From Taudactylus pleione (Eukaryota > Chordata > Amphibia > Anura > Myobatrachidae): DNA of 64,000 bases. A model generated the notes under the pieces. The model was not told the origin of the DNA. It did not search any database and saw only the letters and a list, made by a program, of their open reading frames with translations. Shown here piece by piece: positions 1-13,900 of the stretch. Each line of letters begins with the position of its first letter. Positions within the stretch are counted from its first letter, which is position 1. The stretch lies in contig JAUIMM010000646.1 in NCBI GenBank assembly GCA_031769625.1, positions 186,501 to 250,500 on the forward strand. Direction: 5' to 3'. The position numbers were made by a program, and so were the translations under genes.

Positions 1-3000
1 ATAGAGACACACATACAGACAGTGGTATATATAGAGACACACATACAGACAGTGGTATATATAGAGAGACACACACATACAGACAGTGGTATATATAGAG
101 ACACACACACATACAGACAGTGGTATATATATAGAGACACACATACAGACAGTGGTATATATAGAGACACACATACAGACAGTGGTATATATAGAGAGAC
201 ACACACATACAGACAGTGGTATATATAGAGACACACACACATACAGACAGTGGTATATATAGAGAGACACACACATACAGACAGTGGTATATATAGAGAC
301 ACACACACATACAGACAGTGGTATATATAGACACACATACACATACAGACAGTGGTATATATAGACACACACACATACAGACAGTGGTATATATAGAGAC
401 ACACACACATACAGACAGTGGTATATATATAGAGACACACACACATACAGACAGTGGTATATATAGAGACACACACATACAGACAGTGGTATATATAGAG
501 ACACACACACATACAGACAGTGGTATATATATAGAGACACACATACAGACAGTGGTATATATAGAGACACACACATACAGACAGTGGTATATATAGACAC
601 ACACATACAGACAGTGGTATATATAGAGACACACACACATACAGACAGTGGTATATATAGAGACACACAAACATACAGACAGTGGTATATATATAGAGAC
701 ACACACATACAGACAGTGGTATATATAGAGACACACATACAGACAGTGGTATATATAGACACACACATACAGACAGTGGTATATATATATAGACACACAC
801 ACATACAGACAGTGGTATATATAGAAACACACACACATACAGACAGTGGTATATATATAGAGACACACACATACAGACAGTGGTATATATAGAGACACAC
901 ACATACAGACAGTAGTATATATAGACACACACATACAGACAGTGGTATATATAGACACACACATACAGACAGTGGTATATATAGACACACACATACAAAC
1001 AGTGGTATATATAGAGACACACATACATACAGACAGTGGTATATATAGAGACACACATACAGACAGTGGTATATATAGAGACACACACACATACAGACAG
1101 TGGTATATATAGAGACACACACACATACAGACAGTGGTATATATAGAGACACACACACATACAGACAGTGGTATATATAGAGACACACACACACATACAG
1201 ACAGTGGTATATATAGACACACACATACAGACAGTGGTATACATAGACACACACATACAGACAGTGGTATATATAGAGATACACACACATACAGACAGTG
1301 GTATATATAGAGACACACACATAGAGACAGTGGTATATATAGACACACACATACAGACAGTGGTATATATAGACACACACACACATACAGACAGTGGTAT
1401 ATATAGAGACACACACACATACAGACAGTGGTATATATAGAAACACACACATACAGACAGTGGTATATATAGAGACACACACATACAGACAGTGGTATAT
1501 ATAGACACACACATACAGACAGTGGTATATATATAGAGATACACACACATACAGACAGTGGTATATATAGAGACACACACACATACAGACAGTGGTATAT
1601 ATAGAGACACACACATACAGACAGTGGTATATATAGAGAGACACACACATACAGACAGTGGTATATATAGAGAGACACACACATACAGACAGTGGTATAT
1701 ATAGAGACACACACATACAGACAGTGGTATATATAGACACACACATACAGACAGTGGTATATATAGAGACACACACACACATACAGACAGTGGTAAATAT
1801 AGAGACACACACATACAGAAAGTGGTATATATAGAGACACACACATACAGACAGTGGTATATATAGACACACACATACAGACAGTGGTGTATATATAGAG
1901 ATACACACACATACAGACAGTGGTATATATAGAGACACACACACACACACACATACAGACAGTGGTATATATAGAGACACACACACACATACAGACAGTG
2001 GTATATATAGAGACACACACACATACAGACAGTGGTATATATAGAGACACACACACATACAGACAGTGGTATATATAGAGACACACACATACAGACAGTG
2101 GTATATATAGAGACACACACATACAGACAGTGGTATATATAGAGACACACACATACAGACAGTGGTATATTTAGAGAGACACATTCATACAGACAGTGGT
2201 ATATATAGAGAGACACACATACAGACAGTGGTATATATAGAGAGTCACACACACATACAGACAGTGGTATATATAGAGAGACACACATACAGACAGTGGT
2301 ATATATAGAGACACACACACATACAGACAGTGGTATATATAGAGACACATACAGACAGTGGTATATATAGACACACACATAGAGACAGTGGTATATATAG
2401 ACACACACATACAGACAGTGGTATATATAGAGACACACACACACATACAGACAGTGGTATATATAGAGACACACACATACAGACAGTGGTATATATAGAG
2501 ACACACACATACAGACAGTGGTATATATAGAGACACACACATACAGACAGTGGTATATATATAGAGATACAAACACATATCCAGACAGTGGTATATATAG
2601 AGAAACACACACATACATACAGACAGTGGTATATATAGAGACACACACATACAGACAGTGGTATATATAGAGACACACACACATACAGACAGTGGTATAT
2701 ATAGAGACACACACACATACAGACAGACAGTGGTATATATAGAGACACACACACATACAGACAGTGGTATATATAGAGACACATACAGACAGTGGTATAT
2801 ATAGAGAGACACACACATACAGACAGTGGTATATATAGAGACACACACATACAGACAGAGGTATATATAGAGACACACATATACAGACAGTGGTATATAT
2901 AGAGAGACACACATACAGACAGTGGTATATAGAGAGACACACATACAGACAGTGGTATATATAGAGACACACACACATACAGACAGTGGTATATATAGAC

Positions 3001-6000
3001 ACACACATACAGACAGTGGTATATATAGAGACACACACATACAGACAGTGGTATATATAGACACACACACATACAGACAGTGGTATATATAGAGACACAC
3101 ATATACAGACAGTGGTATATATAGAGACACACACACACATACAGACAGTGGTATATATAGACACACACACATAAAGACAGTGGTATATATAGAGACACAC
3201 ACACACATACAGACAGTGGTATATATAGAGAGACACACATATACAGACAGTGGTATATATAGAGACACACACATACAGACAGTGGTATATATAGACACAC
3301 ACACACATACAGACAGTGGTATATATAGAGATACACACATACAGACAGTGGTATATATAGAGAGACACACACACATACAGACAGTGGTATATATAGAGAC
3401 ACACACATACAGACAGTGGTATATATAGAGACACACACATACAGACAGTGGTATATATAGAGACACACACATACAGACAGAGGTATATATAGAGACACAC
3501 ACATACAGACAGTGGTATATATAGAGAGACACACATACAGACAGTGGTATATAGAGAGACACACACACAGACAGTGGTATATAGAGAGACACACACATAC
3601 AGACAGTGGTATATATAGAGACACACACATACAGACAGTGGTATATATAGAGACACATACATACAGACAGTGGTATATATAGAGAGACACACATACAGAC
3701 AGTGGTATATATAGAGAGACACACACACATACAGACAGTGGTATATATAGAGAGACACACACACATACAGACAGTGGTATATATAGAGAGACACACACAC
3801 ATACAGACAGTGGTATATATATATATATATAGACACACACACATACAGACAGTGGTATATATAGAGAGACACACACATACAGACAGTGGTATATATAGAG
3901 AGACACACACACATACAGACAGTGGTATATATAGAGAGACACACACACATACAGACAGTGGTATATATAGAGACACACACATACAGACAGTGGTATATAT
4001 AGAGACACACACATACAGACAGTGGTATATATAGAGACACACACATACAGACAGTGGTATATATAGAGACACATACATACAGACAGTGGTATATATAGAG
4101 AGACACACATACAGACAGTGGTATATATAGAGAGACACACACACATACAGACAGTGGTATATATAGAGAGACACACACACATACAGACAGTGGTATATAT
4201 AGAGAGACACACACACATACAGACAGTGGTATATATATATATATATAGACACACACACATACAGACAGTGGTATATATAGAGAGACACACACATACAGAC
4301 AGTGGTATATATAGAGAGACACACACACATACAGACAGTGGTATATATAGAGAGACACACACACATACAGACAGTGGTATATATAGAGACACACACATAC
4401 AGACAGTGGTATATATAGAGACACACACACATACAGACAGTGGTATATATAGAGAAACACACACATACAGACAGTGGTATATATAGAGACACACACACAT
4501 ACAGACAGTGGTATATATAGAGACACACACACATACAGACAGTGGTATATATAGAGACACATACACATACAGACAGTGGTATATATAGAGAGACACACAC
4601 ATACAGACAGTGGTATATATAGACACACACATACAGACAGTGATATATATAGAGACACACACATACAGACAGTGGTATATATAGAGACACACACATACAG
4701 ACAGTGGTATATAGAGACACACACATACAGACAGTGGTATATATAGAGACACACACACATACAGACAGTGGTATATATAGAGACACACACACATACAGGC
4801 AGTGGTATATATATATAGACACACACATACAGACAGTGGTATATATAGACACACACACATACAGACAGTGGTATATATATAGAGACACACACATACAGAC
4901 AGTGGTATATACAGAAAGACACACATACATACAGACAGTGGTATATATATAGAGATACACACACATATACAGACAGTGGTATATATAGAGAGACACACAT
5001 ATACAGACAGTGGTATATATAGAGACACACATACAGACAGTGGTATATATAGAGACACACATACAGACAGACAGTGGTATATATAGAGACACACATACAT
5101 ACAGTGGTATATATAGAGACACACACACATACAGACAGTGGTATATATAGAGAGACACACACATACAGACAGTGGTATATACAGAAAGACACACATACAT
5201 ACAGACAGTGGTATATATAGACACACACACATACAGACAGTGGTATATATAGAAACACACACATACAGACAGTGGTATATATAGAGACACACACACACAT
5301 ACAGACAGTGGTATATATAGAGAGACACACACATACAGACAGTGGTATATATAGAGAGACACACACATACAGACAGTGGTATATATAGACACACACATAC
5401 AGACAGTGGTATATATAGACACACACATACAGACAGTGGTATATATAGAGACACACACATACAGACAGTGGTATATATAGAGACACACACACATACAGAC
5501 AGTGGTATATATAGAGACACACACATACAGACAGTGGTATATATAGACACACACACATACAGACAGTGGTATATATAGAGACACACATACAGACAGTGGT
5601 ATATATAGAGACACACACACACATACAGACAGTGGTATATATAGACACACACATACAGACAGTGGTATATATAGAGACACACACATACAGACAGTGGTAT
5701 ATATAGACACACACACATACAGACAGTGGTATATATAGAGACACACATATACAGACAGTGGTATATATAGAGACACACACACACATACAGACAGTGGTAT
5801 ATATAGACACACACACATACAGACAGTGGTATATATAGAGACACACACACACATACAGACAGTGGTATATATAGACACACACATACAGACAGTGGTATAT
5901 ATAGACACACACATACAGACAGTGGTATATATAGAGACACACACATACAGACAGTGGTATATATAGAGACACACACACACATACAGACAGTGGTATATAT

Positions 6001-6733
6001 AGAGACACACACACATACAGACAGTGGTATATATAGAGACACACACATACAGACAGTGGTATATATAGAGACACACACACACATACAGACAGTGGTATAT
6101 ATAGAGACACACACACATACAGACAGTGGTATATGTAGAGACACACACACATACAGACAGTGGTATATATAGAGACACACACACATACAGACAGTGGTAT
6201 ATATAGAGACACACACACATACAGACAGTGGTATATATAGAGACACACACATACAGACAGTGGTATATATAGAGACACACACACATACAGACAGTGGTAT
6301 ATATAGAGACACACACATACAGACAGTGGTATATATAGAGACACACACACATACAGACAGTGGTATATATAGACACACACACACATACAGACAGTGGTAT
6401 ATATAGAGACACACATATACAGACAGTGGTATATATAGAGACACACATACATACAGACAGTGGTATATATAGAGACACACACACATACAGACAGTGGTAT
6501 ATATAGAGAGACACACACATACAGACAGTGGTATATATAGAGACACACACACATACAGACAGTGGTATATATAGAGACACACACATACAGACAGTGGTAT
6601 ATATAGAGACACACACACATACAGACAGTGGTATATATAGAGAGACACACACACACATACAGACAGTGGTATATATAGAGACACACACACACATACAGAC
6701 AGTGGTATATATAGAGACACACACACACATACA
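1..6733. repeat. AC/TA-rich minisatellite, unit about 28-36 bp, roughly 210 copies
   Basis: Each unit has the invariant core atacagacagtggtatatat followed by agag or ag and a variable (AC)n run, so unit length changes mainly through the AC and TA dinucleotide tracts. The array is already under way at base 1, so its left edge lies outside the window; it stops at 6733, where the last core runs into unique sequence. The minus-strand reading of the unit contains no TAA, TAG or TGA in any frame, which fully explains the open frames of over 1,500 codons there. A block near 3702-4034 recurs 416 bp later, including a rare long TA run at about 3812 and 4228, so segmental duplication occurs inside the array. 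No gene or regulatory function can be inferred. Confidence 0.97.
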
Positions 6734-7763
6734 GGGGCTGATAACATTGCGGCTGTCTGTAGGCAGGAGACCCATCTATGCCTTCTTCTATATCCCGGCT
6801 TATATATCAGCCTGACACAGTCCTAGACCAGGGAGAGGAGACTCAGGGATTATATCTGTACAATGACCATGGTGTGCGTCACCTTACATCAGTAACATCG
6901 GATTAATCCTCCGTGTAACATTGGAGACACTTCCATCCGCATATAACAGCAACACGTGTATCTGTGACGTAGGGGTGAGGGTGTGAGGTGCCAATGGGGA
7001 TTGGAGGTAGGAACAAGAACAAAAGTCAGTGTGATCCAAAAGGCACATTACGTGCCAGAGATGGGAACAGATCTTATCATCATCAGTGTCCTAGAGTAGA
7101 GAGGCCACAGAGATCATAGTGAGAAGTGGGAGTGGGAATGTCGTGGCTCCAAGCCCCCGGTGTCAGCAGCTCTACGTCTATGATACACAGCACTGTAACG
7201 CGATGATAACTGAGTCACAGGCATTAGAACCCTGGTATAGAGAATGCGCTCACCTTGGATATAACAGTGTTCACAAGCTACAGAATGGGATGGTCACAGG
7301 AATGTTAGTGACTAATGCAGAGAAACCCGTATGTGACAGGGTCACTTACAGAGACATACAGGCACGGCAGCGCCCTCCTCAGTGTGGCACTCCAAGTGGC
7401 CGCATACCTGGCGTAATAGTCGGGCCGGCCATGTGTACAGTATGGCCCTAACATTTGGTGTTGACCTTGTTACTATCCATCTTTTACACCACACCCATGA
7501 AAAACAATATTAGTACTTGATTTATACCATCTCCGCCACCAGGGGTGCAGGGAAGGGTTTTTTGTTTTTGGAGAGGGGTGGAGTTCCCCACTTTCCCGAT
7601 GCTGGTTATAGGAAAAAATGGGGAACCCCATGTCATTTTTTCCCCCAATTTTCCTGTACCAGTACAGGCTCAGAGGCCACGGCTGGTAATCCTTTGGGGA
7701 GAGTACCACAACTTTTTTTTTTTTTTTTTAAAGAAATCCTTTCACAGTAGAATACAGAAACAC
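6734..7763. other. Non-tandem spacer, no gene recognised
   Basis: This 1-kb stretch is not tandemly repeated. It holds a 110-codon open frame at 7119-7451 on the plus strand whose product has no recognisable domain, signal peptide or low-complexity bias, and I do not call it a gene. A 17-nt T run lies at 7713-7729, immediately before the next array; it could be the reverse-strand A-tail of an old retroposon, but no retroposon body was recognised. Confidence 0.6.
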
Positions 7764-8793
7764 TGCACAGATCACACTGACCCGTGCAGAGCTTCTGCTG
7801 AACACACAGATCACACTGACCCGTGCAGAGCTTCTGCTGAACACACAGATCACACTGACCCGTGCAGAGCTTCTGCTGAACACACAGATCACACTGACCT
7901 GTGCAGAGCTTCTGCTGAACACACAGATCACACTGACCCGTGCAGAGCTTCTGCTGAACACACAGATCACACTGACCCGTGCAGAGCTTCTGCTAAGCAC
8001 ACAGATCACACTGACCCGTGCAGAGCTTCTGCTGAACACACAGATCACACTGACCCGTGCAGAACTTCTGCTGAACACAGATCTCACTGACCCGTGCAGA
8101 GCTTCTGCTGAACACACAGATCACACTGACCCGCACAGAGCTTCTGCTGAACACACAGATCACACTGACCCACGCAGAGCTTCTGCTAAGTACACAGATC
8201 ACACTGACCCACGCAGAGCCTCTGCTAAGCACACAGATCACACTGACACGCGCAGAGCTTCTGCTAAGCACACAGATCACACTGACCCGTGCATAGCTTC
8301 TGCTGAACACAGATCACATTGACCCGTGCAGAGCTTCTGCTGAACACAGATCACATTGACCCGTGCAGAGCTTCTGCTGAACACAGATCACACTGACCCG
8401 CGCAGAGCTTCTGCTGAACACACAGATCACACTGACCCGTGCATAGCTTCTGCTGAACACACAGATCACACTGACCCGTGCATAGCTTCTGCTGAACACA
8501 GATCACATTGACCCGTGCAGAGCTTCTGCTGAACACAGATCACACTGACCCGTGCAGAGCTTCTGCTGAACACACAGATCACACTGACCCGCGCAGAGCT
8601 TCTGCTGAACACACAGATCACACTGACCCGCACAGAGCTTCTGCTGAACACACAGATCACACTGACCTGCGCAGAGCTTCTGCTGAACACACAGATCACA
8701 CTGACCCGTGCAGAGCTTCTGCTGAACACACAGATCACACCGCGCAGAGCTTCTGCACACACAGATCACACCGCGCAGAGCTTCTGCTGAATG
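7764..8793. repeat. 39-bp minisatellite, about 27 copies
   Basis: The unit contains cagatcacactgacccgtg followed by cagagcttctgctgaacaca. Full units are 39 bp; shorter units lack an AC dinucleotide (37 bp). The last two units, near 8736-8791, are internally deleted. Because 39 is a multiple of three the array reads as a 13-residue peptide repeat on both strands, which is not evidence of coding. Most differences between units are CpG-type transitions (ccgtg, ccgcg, ccacg), as expected of methylated vertebrate DNA. Confidence 0.96.
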
Positions 8794-9378
8794 CACCGAT
8801 TACAAGCAGAGTCTATTCTTTTCACACCTGCAAACACGATGCCATACGCCATCTGAAACACGATTCTTAGTAAATGTGTGTGTTTATTTGGGAAACACTT
8901 GTGTCTATGTGCAGTGTGTGTAATCTCACCCAGACACGACTCTGTACTGTGTCATTGGACGCAGCAGCTATGCTAACAAACTGTGCGCTTTTACCGCAGG
9001 AGGCAACTTGAGTAAATAGACGCACATGCACAATACCGCCATCACTGGAGTGTAACACAAACCATCGGGTGTGAGTACATCTCAGAATCTCGCCCTTAGG
9101 TAACGGCGGAGAGGTAAGGGCGCGGAGGTACGGGCATTCTAATCTCCATAAAGTACTGTAAAGACGCGATTACTGAACATACAAACACATTCAGACTGTG
9201 GCAAAGGAGCATATACGCTTGTGAAAAGTGGTCAGGGGCATTAGCAAACCGCCTGTGATTGGCTGTTCCCAAATGGTGCGCTGCCGCTGATTGGTGCTTT
9301 CTTTCTTGCTTATAAATATATTATACATACATTGTATGTATGCAAAGTAAACACTTCCCTTGTTTTGTATGGTGTGAC
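8794..9378. other. Unique spacer between two arrays
   Basis: No tandem structure and no credible open frame. The region is AT-moderate and contains a short purine-rich stretch with two gcggaggta-like words near 9100-9130. Its right end carries the CCAAT/TATA-like cluster listed separately. Confidence 0.5.
9257..9318 (+). promoter_or_regulatory. CCAAT/TATA-like cluster (weak candidate promoter)
   Basis: Two gattgg words (inverted CCAAT boxes) start at 9257 and 9289 and a tataaata word starts at 9311. Order and spacing resemble a compact Pol II promoter. No transcript or gene is visible downstream, only a repeat founder copy and tandem arrays, so this may be chance or the relic of a transposon promoter. 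Confidence 0.15.
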
Positions 9379-9457
9379 ATTTATTACTTGTGCCTATTAT
9401 CTACATGTGACAGATGCACAGTACCACTTCTCTCCCCCTGTATGATCAGTGTAATTA
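9379..9457. repeat. Orphan, diverged copy of the downstream 77-bp unit
   Basis: The sequence from cctattatctacatgtgac through tgtatgatcagtgtaatta matches the 77-bp array unit that fills 10958-16476, with private differences such as cagatgcac for cacctgcac and tctcccc for tctcatc. It is separated from the main array by a hAT-like MITE end and the 41/43-bp array. It looks like the left-most, oldest unit, cut off by the transposon insertion. Confidence 0.85.
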
Positions 9458-9540
9458 CATACTTGCCTACTGTTAAAAAAGCATTTCAGGGAGAGAGTGA
9501 AAGCAGCACCTACAGTATGAGCATGGCGGTAAAGTGGGCG
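9458..9540 (+). mobile_element. 5' part of a hAT-like MITE, truncated
   Basis: Begins with catacttgcctac, the terminal motif of the complete element at 36945-37361, and runs colinearly with the reverse complement of its right end: gcatttcagggaga, gaaagcagcacct and ggcggtaaagtgggcgtgt are shared in order. It starts exactly where the orphan 77-bp unit breaks off after gtgtaatta. The right end of the element is missing; instead its internal sequence continues into the 41/43-bp array. Assignment to hAT rests on the 8-bp target duplication of the complete copy. Confidence 0.75.
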
Positions 9541-10957
9541 TGTACTGCTACATCTGAGAGGTGTCATACATGTGACAGGTATGTACTGCTACATCTGAGA
9601 GGCGTGTCATACATGTGATAGGCGTGTACTGCTACATCTGAGAGGTGTCATACATGTGACAGGTATGTACTGCTACATCTGAGAGGCGTGTCATACATGT
9701 GATAGGCGTGTACTGCTACATCTGAGAGGTGTCATACATGTGATAGGAGTGTACTGCTACATCTGAGTGGCGTGTCATACATGTGATAGGCGTGTACTGC
9801 TACATCTGAGAGGTGTCATACATGTGATAGGTGTGTACTGCTACATCTGAGAGGCGTGTCATACATGTGATAGGCGTGTACTGCTACATCTGAGAGGTGT
9901 CATACATGTGATAGGCGTGTACTGCTACATCTGAGAGGTGTCATACATGTGATAGGAGTGTACTGCTACATCTGAGAGGGGTGTCATACATGTGATAGGC
10001 GTGTACTGCTACATCTGAGAGGTGTCATACATGTGATAGGTATGTACTGCTACATCGGAGAGGCGTGTCATAGATGTGATAGGTGTGTACAGCTACATCT
10101 GAGAGGTGTCATACATGTGATAGGTATGTACTGCTACATCTGAGAGGCGTGTCATACATGTGATAGGTGTGTACTGCTACATCTGAGAGGTGTCATACAT
10201 GTGATAGGCGTGTACTGCTACATCTGAGAGGTGTCATACATGTGATAGGAGTGTACTGCTACATCTGAGAGGTGTCATACATGTGATAGGCGTGTACTGC
10301 TACATCTGAGAGGTGTCATACATGTGATAGGTATGTACTGCTACATCGGAGAGGCGTGTCATACATGTGATAGGTGTGTACAGCTACATCTGAGAGGTGT
10401 CATACATGTGATAGGTATGTACTGCTACATCTGAGAGGCGTGTCATACATGTGATAGGTGTGTACTGCTACATCTGAGAGGTGTCATACATGTGATAGGT
10501 GTGTACTGCTACATCTGAGAGGCGTGTCATACATGTGATAGGAGTGTACTGCTACATCTGAGAGGCGTGTCATACATGTGATAGGCGTGTACTGCTATAT
10601 CTGAGAGGTGTCATAGATGTGATAGGTGTGTACTGCTACATCTGAGAGGTGTCATAAATGTGATAGGTGTGTACTGCTACATCTGAGAGGTGTCATACAT
10701 GTGATAGGTGTGTACTGCTACATCTGAGTGGTGTCATACATGTGATAGGTGTGTACTGCTACATCTGAGAGACGTGTCATACATGTGATAGATGTGTACT
10801 ACTACATCTGAGAGGCGTGTCATACATGTGATATGCATGTGACTACATCTGGGAGGTGTGTCATGCATGTTATAGGCGTGTACTGCTACATCTGAGAGGC
10901 GTGTCATACATGTGATAGGCGTGTCCTGCTACATCTGAGAGGCGTGTCATACATGAC
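9541..10957. repeat. 41/43-bp alternating minisatellite, about 34 copies
   Basis: The unit is gtgtactgctacatctgag followed by aggtgtcatacatgtgatag. Two length forms, 41 bp (gaggtgtc) and 43 bp (gaggcgtgtc), alternate for long stretches, giving an about 84-bp dimeric higher-order unit. The part gcgtgt-ctgctacat-tgag-gcgtgtcata also occurs once, on the reverse strand, inside the hAT-like element near 37257-37300, so the array grew from MITE sequence. It ends near 10957, where catacatg runs into gacacctgcacagtacc of the 77-bp array. Confidence 0.95.
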
Positions 10958-13900
10958 ACCTGCACAGTACCACTTCTCTCATCCTGTATGATCAGTGTAA
11001 TTATAGCTACACATTCCTATTATCTACATGTGACACCTGCACAGTACCACTTCTCTCATCCTGTATGATCAGTGTAATTATAGCTACACATTCCTATTAT
11101 CTACATGTGACACCTGCACAGTACCACTTCTCTCATCCTGTATGATCAGTGTAATTATAGCTATGCATTCCTATTATCTACATGTGACACCTTCACAGTA
11201 CCACTTCTCTCATCCTGTATGATCAGTGTAATTATAGCTATACATTCCTATTATCTACATGTGACACCAGCACAGTACCACTTCTCTCATCCTGTATGAT
11301 CAGTGTAATTATAGCTATACATTCCTATTATCTACATGTGACACCTGCACAGTACCACTTCTCTCATCCTGTATGATCAGTGTAATTATAGCTATACATT
11401 CATATTATCTACATGTGACACCTGCACAGTACCACTTCTCTCATCCTGCATGATCAGTGTAATTATAGCTATACATTCCTATTATCTACATGTGACACCT
11501 GCACAGTACCACTTCTCGTATCCTGTATGATCAGTGTAATTATAGCTATGCATTCCTATTATCTACATGGGACACCTGCACAGTACCACTTCTCTCATCC
11601 TGTATGATCAGTGTAATTATAGCTATACATTCCTATTATCTACATGTGACACCTGCACACTACCACTTCTCTCATCCTGCATGATCAGTGTAATTATAGC
11701 TATACATTCCTATTATCTACATGTGACACCTGCACAGTACCACTTCTCTCATCCTGCATGATCAGTGTAATTATAGCTATACATTCCTATTATCTACATG
11801 TGACACCTGCACAGTACCACTTCTCTCATCCTGCATGATCAGTGTAATTATAGCTATACATTGCTATTATCTACATGTGACACCTGCACAGTACCACTTC
11901 TCTCATCCGGTATGATCAGTGTAATTATAGCTACACATTCCTATTATCTACATGTGACACCTGCACAGTACCACTTCTCTCATCCTGTATGATCAGTGTA
12001 ATTATAGCTACGCATTCCTATTATCTACATGTGACACCTGCACAGTACCACTTCTCTCATCCTGTATGATCAGTGTAATTATAGCTATGCATTCCTATTA
12101 TCTACATGTGGAACCTTCACAGTACCACTTCTCTCATCCTGTATGATCAGTGTAATTATAGCTATACATTCCTATTATCTACATGTGACACCAGCACAGT
12201 ACCACTTCTCTCATCCTGTATGATCAGTGTAATTATAGCTATACATTCCTATTATCTACATGTGACACCTGCACAGTACCACTTCTCTCATCCTGTATGA
12301 TCAGTGTAATTATAGCTATACATTCCTATTATCTACATGTGACACCTGCACAGTACCACTTCTCTCATCCTGCATGATCAGTGTAATTATAGCTATACAT
12401 TCCTATTATCTACATGTGACACCTGCACAGTACCACTTCTCGTATCCTGTATGATCAGTGTAATTATAGCTATGCATTCCTATTATCTACATGGGACACC
12501 TGCACAGTACCACTTCTCTCATCCTGTATGATCAGTGTAATTATAGCTATACATTCCTATTATCTACATGTGACACCTGCACACTACCACTTCTCTCATC
12601 CTGCATGATCAGTGTAATTATAGCTATACATTCCTATTATCTACATGTGACACCTGCACATTACCACTTCTCTCATCCTGCATGATCAGTGTAATTATAG
12701 CTATACATTCCTATTATCTACATGTGACACCTGCACAGTACCACTTCTCTCATCCTGCATGATCAGTGTAATTATAGCTATACATTGCTATTATCTACAT
12801 GTGACACCTGCACAGTACCACTTCTCTCATCCTGTATGATCAGTGTAATTATAGCTACACATTCCTATTATCTACATGTGACACCTGCACAGTACCACTT
12901 CTCTCATCCTGTATGATCAGTGTAATTATAGCTATACATTCCTATTATCTACATGTGACACCAGCACAGTACCACTTCTCGTATCCTGTATGATCAGTGT
13001 AATTATAGCTATACATTCCTATTATCTACATGTGACACCTGCACAGTACCACTTCTCTCATCCTGCATGATCAGTGTAATTATAGCTATACATTCCTATT
13101 ATCTACATGTGACACCTGCACAGTACCACTTCTCTCATCCTGCATGATCAGTGTAATTATAGCTATACATTCCTATTATCTACATGTGACACCTGCACAG
13201 TACCACTTCTCTCATCCTGTATGATCAGTGTAATTATAGCTATACATTCCTATTATCTACATGTGACACCTGCACAGTATCACTTCTCTCATCCTGTATG
13301 ATCAGTGTAATTATAGCTATACATTCCTATTATCTACATGTGACACCTGCACAGTACCACTTCTCTCATCCTGCATGATCAGTGTAATTATAGCTATACA
13401 TTCCTATTATCTACATGTGACACCTGCACAGTACCACTTCTCGTATCCTGTATGATCAGTGTAATTATAGCTTTACATTCCTTTTATCTACATGTGACAC
13501 CTGCACAGTACCACTTCTCGTATCCTGTATGATCTGTGTAATTATAGCTATACATTCCTATTATCTACATGTGACACCTGCACAGTACCACTTCTCTCAT
13601 CCTGTATGATCAGTGTAATTATAGCTATACATTCCTATTATCTACATGTGACACCTGCACAGTACCACTTCTCGTATCCTGTATGATCAGTGTAATTATA
13701 GCTTTACATTCCTATTATCTACATGTGACACCTGCACAGTACCACTTCTCGTATCCTGTATGATCAGTGTAATTATAGCTATACATTCCTATTATCTACA
13801 TGTGACACCTGCACAGTACCACTTCTCGTATCCTGTATGATCAGTGTAATTATAGCTATACATTCCTATTATCTACATGTGACACCTGCACAGTACCACT

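Noticed and set aside
2171..6775. 1,534-codon open frame on the minus strand
   Set aside because: It lies wholly in the AC/TA minisatellite, whose minus strand has no stop in any frame. Overlapping frames are equally long and the predicted peptide is a simple Val-Cys-Ile-Tyr repeat without domains.
7119..7451. 110-codon frame in unique sequence
   Set aside because: No recognisable domain, no promoter or splice context, and a length expected by chance.
7713..7729. Poly-T as the tail of a SINE or LINE
   Set aside because: No retroposon body, Pol III box or target duplication was recognised on either side.
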